A stretch of DNA of 64,000 bases, from NCBI GenBank assembly GCA_022414725.1, contig CM039464.1:38062308-38126307 (forward strand), written 5' to 3'. The position numbers were made by a program, and so were the translations under genes. Positions 60,331 through 64,000 of the stretch are shown here, in pieces; the first letter of the stretch is position 1; the number at the start of each line of letters is the position of its first letter. Below the pieces are notes generated by a model that did no database searches, was not told the origin of the DNA, and was given only the letters and a program-made list of their open reading frames with translations. Origin of the DNA: Microglena sp. YARC. Taxonomy: Eukaryota; Chlorophyta; Chlorophyceae; Chlamydomonadales; Chlamydomonadaceae.

Positions 60331-63300
60331 AACATATGAGAGCCGACATTCACGAAGAAGAGGAAGGCATGAAGTGGAAAAGTGTGCACATGCAGTCAAA
60401 GAGCCAATCATTCGGTAGTAGAAACGTGTATAGGTTGGAACAGCAATTGAGCAGCTATATAATCTTATCAGAAGACATGTAATCAAGTGAGCATGACAGG
60501 ATGAAGTAGGATCAACTAGATAACTAGTCATGAGCAGGCAGAGGAAGGCGTATTTAGTTGTGGCAACAGATTCTGCCTAGTAGATGTTAGCTATGGTTTA
60601 ATAGATAATTCATATGACAGAGCCCTGAATTACACAGAAGAACGGGATACAAAGTGCACATGTGTTCAGCGAACATGAGGTGAATAGAAGTACTAGTATA
60701 TGAGGATGAAGCTGTATAAGAAACCAAGAGCAGGTGATAGTTAGTAGTTAATAGATTGAACTGCAGTGCCCGACATTCAACAAGAAGAGGAAGGGCAATG
60801 AAGCTGACCCAAGTTGTCACAAGTGTGTAGGATACATGCAGGTGAAAGTAGTGCAGAATACTAGATTACATATCATTGATGCAGGACATGAAGCTGTATA
60901 AGTGTGGGCACTACAATTAGCATAGGTGAAGTAGGTAGGATAAATGAGACATATGAACGAGCCCAGCAGTTCCACTAACGGAGGAAGGTATGAAGCTGCC
61001 CAAGTGTGTACAAAGAGAACACTAGCAGGTGAAGTAGGTTCAAATATTAGACAACATATGAAGCCAGAAGAGGAAGAGCATGTAAGGCTGTATATAGTGT
61101 GGGCACATCAGAAAGAGTGTGGATAGTAGCATGAACTGATATAAGTGTGGCTAAGAGGGATACAGCAAGGTCGAAGTAGGATCGTAAACAATATCATGCA
61201 ATGACAATTAACTAGCATAGTGTATATAGTTGTGGGCAACAGAATTAGCAGTGAAGTAGGTAGGGTAATAGAAAACAATATGACGGTAAGCTTCCTGAGG
61301 TGTAAGTATGCATTAAGTTGTGTTATCAGAAAAAAGACAACATTTTATGCGCAGCATTCACAAGCAAGAGGAAGCATTGGATGCTGTAGCAAACAGCAAT
61401 TGTCGAGGTGAAGTAAGGATTAGGTTATAGTATAATCTGGAGTCCCGCAAGTACTTGTTGAATGTTTCACAGCTAAGTAAGGAGAAGGGTGAAATATGTT
61501 ATGCACAAGAGAACATGTCTAGGTTAGTAAGTACAATTAATCTAAGAAACATTCCTGAGCTCAATATATGACTAGTGATGGGAATCTAAATTAGTAGTGA
61601 ACGGTAAGTTAGGTAATTTATGAAACATCATGAGCCAACAAAAGGAACATGCAGGTGAAGCACAGGAAACATAAATCATGAGCCAGGTTCACAAGAAGGC
61701 ATCTAACAAGCAGCAAATGCAGGGAGTTAGGGTAAGTAATTCGTCTAAAGACATGTGGGCAAAACAGGTGAAAGTTAAATATTTAGGAGAAATTCTATTG
61801 CTGTAAGTAAGATGAGGCAGGCAAGACGCTGTTAGTAGTAAGCAATATTAGTGATATGAAACATTGACTGAGCCCCGACAATTCACATATCTAAGAGGAA
61901 GGCATGAAGCTGCACAAGTGTGTACAAAGGAGGAACATGCAGGTGAAGTAGGCCTAATATCTACTAAGAAACAATATCATGAGCCAGACATTCCACAAGA
62001 AGAGGAAGGCATGAAGCTGTATAGAGTGTGGGCAACAGCACATTAGAGGTGAATAGGTAATGGTGTACTAGAAACATTGACGAGGTCCGACATTCACAAG
62101 AAGAGGAAGGCATGAAAGGTCTGCACAGTGTTATCATTGTCCGGTAAGAGTGGTGTAAAAGAGGATGAGACATGCAGGTGAAGAGTAGGCAAATACTTAG
62201 AACATATTCATGCGCCAGACATTCACAAGAACAGGAAGCATTGATGCTGTAAAGTTGGCACAACACAATTACAGGTGGAAGTTAGGTACAAGAATATGAA
62301 ACACATATACGAGCCCACTTCACAAAAGAAGAGGAAAGCATGAAGCTGCACAAGTGCTGTTACAAACGAATACATGCAGGTACGTAGGAAAATACTAGAA
62401 ACATATCATGAGCCAGACTTCACAAAAGAGGAAGCATTTGATGTATAAGTGCCACACAATGTAGTCAGTGAAGTTGGTAGTAAATAGAACTATATTAATG
62501 TACTTGAGCCCGAGCATGTTGCACAAGTAAGTAGAAAATGCTGATGTTAAGCTGCATCATGTGTATGTTGTACAAGAGGATTACATGCCCATGTGAGATA
62601 GTCTAAGAGATACTAATTAACCATATTCATGACCGCCAGATCATTTCACAAGAAATGACAGGCATGAAAGCTGTTAAAGTGGGTCAATACAGGCAATTAG
62701 CAGGTGAAGTATAAAGGACGTAATAAGACAACAACTAATTGACTGCCCGACATTCACAGAAGAGGAAGGCAATGAAGACTCACAACCGCTGTGTACAAGA
62801 TGAACATGCAGGTGAAGTAGGCAAATACTATTAAAAACTATCATGATCCAGACATTCACAAGAAGCAGGAAAGCATGAAGCTTGATAAGTTGAGGCAACA
62901 GCAATTAGCAAGGTGAAGTAGTAGGTATTAGAAACATATGACGAGCCCCGACCACCGACAACTTTCACAATAAGAGGAGGCAGAAGCTGCCACAAGTGAC
63001 TCATGCTACAAGCAAGGAACAATGCCAGTGCAAGCTAGGCATGAAATACCCTATAAACAATATGCAATGAGCCAGTCGAACCATTCACAAGAAGAGGACG
63101 ACATGAAGCTGTATATAAGTTGGGCGAAAAGCAATTAGCATGTTGACAGTAGCAGGGTAATAGAAACATAATTACGACCCCCGACATTACAAAAGAGGAA
63201 GCGAGATGCAAGCCTGCACAAGTGTTTCACAAGAGGAACATGAGTTGAAGTAGGCACTACTACTAGAAACATATCATGTAAACTGCCGAAGACATTTCAA

Positions 63301-63629
63301 CAAGGAAGAGAAGGCATAGCTGATAAGGGGCACACAGCAATACGCAGCAGTGAATAGGTAGAAGTAATAGGAAGAATAGGCGGCCCGACATCACAAAGAC
63401 AGAGGAAGCAATGAAGCTGCACAAGTGTGTCAAAGGAACATGCAGGTGAAGTAGCAGAATCTAGAAACATATCATATGAGCCAGACATTCACAAGAAGAG
63501 GAAGGCTATGAAGCGTATAAGTTGTGGCAACTGAGCAATTATTAGGCAGTGTGAAGGTACGTAAGTAATACTAAACAATATGACGAGGGCCCCAACATAC
63601 TCTCATCAAGATCGAGACCTATGAAGCTG
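60331..63629. repeat. Same satellite, heavily indel-ridden up to the gap
   Basis: Recognisable fragments of both monomers continue (AGAAGAGGAAGGCATGAAGC, AGGTGAAGTAGG, ATCATGAGCC) but with frequent scattered insertions and deletions. The error texture and position next to an N-run suggest uncorrected long-read sequence more than biological decay. Confidence 0.85.
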
Positions 63630-64000
63630 NNNNNNNNNNNNNNNNNNNNNNNNNNNNNNNNNNNNNNNNNNNNNNNNNNNNNNNNNNNNNNNNNNNNNNN
63701 NNNNNNNNNNNNNNNNNNNNNNNNNNNNNNNNNNNNNNNNNNNNNNNNNNNNNNNNNNNNNNNNNNNNNNNNNNNNNNNNNNNNNNNNNNNNNNNNNNNN
63801 NNNNNNNNNNNNNNNNNNNNNNNNNNNNNNNNNNNNNNNNNNNNNNNNNNNNNNNNNNNNNNNNNNNNNNNNNNNNNNNNNNNNNNNNNNNNNNNNNNNN
63901 NNNNNNNNNNNNNNNNNNNNNNNNNNNNNNNNNNNNNNNNNNNNNNNNNNNNNNNNNNNNNNNNNNNNNNNNNNNNNNNNNNNNNNNNNNNNNNNNNNNN
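63630..64000. other. Assembly gap (N run)
   Basis: All bases from 63630 to the window end are N. The gap falls inside the satellite. Confidence 0.99.

Overview
The window is eukaryotic nuclear DNA. Its genes are multi-exon with GT-AG introns, it carries a non-LTR retrotransposon and hAT-like MITEs, and most of it is tandem or dispersed repeat. The gene families found (a GT61-type glycosyltransferase, a SRPBCC/polyketide-cyclase-like protein and a PLAC8-domain protein) fit a green-lineage alga with a repeat-swollen genome. A prasinophyte such as Cymbomonas is my guess; nothing here proves it.

Three genes lie in a row on the minus strand. They were reconstructed exon by exon by requiring splice sites and codon phase to agree. 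(1) A PLAC8-domain gene: its last three exons are at 55602-55558, 55176-55134 and 49444-49390, and its 5' part would lie under the satellite or beyond the gap. (2) A GT61-type glycosyltransferase gene: eight exons from 48033 to 28028, one open frame of 476 codons. (3) A SRPBCC-fold gene from 23086 to 14737: four clear exons plus a probable 13-nt microexon, 362 codons. Exons are short, and introns are kilobases of repeats.

Layout: 1-14.7 kb holds minisatellites, a long GT-rich tract, a 5'-truncated LINE inserted in a hairpin-bearing 40-bp minisatellite, MITEs and dispersed repeats. 14.7-23.1 kb is the SRPBCC gene, its introns filled with eight different tandem arrays. 23.1-28 kb is intergenic with MITEs, SINE-like and foldback repeats. 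28-48 kb is the glycosyltransferase gene. 48.1-56.2 kb is the 3' part of the PLAC8 gene, with its last intron full of arrays. 56.2-63.6 kb is a dimeric 97+97 bp satellite whose sequence falls apart towards the assembly gap at 63630-64000.

The most striking feature is in the glycosyltransferase gene and, less strongly, the PLAC8 gene. Segments that span exon-intron junctions (an exon edge plus its splice site) have been tandemly duplicated many times into the neighbouring intron, at most of the junctions. The functional copy is always the one at the exon edge. In addition, a hAT-like MITE sits exactly at the 5' splice site of exon 4, and its 8-bp target duplication is the splice donor itself.
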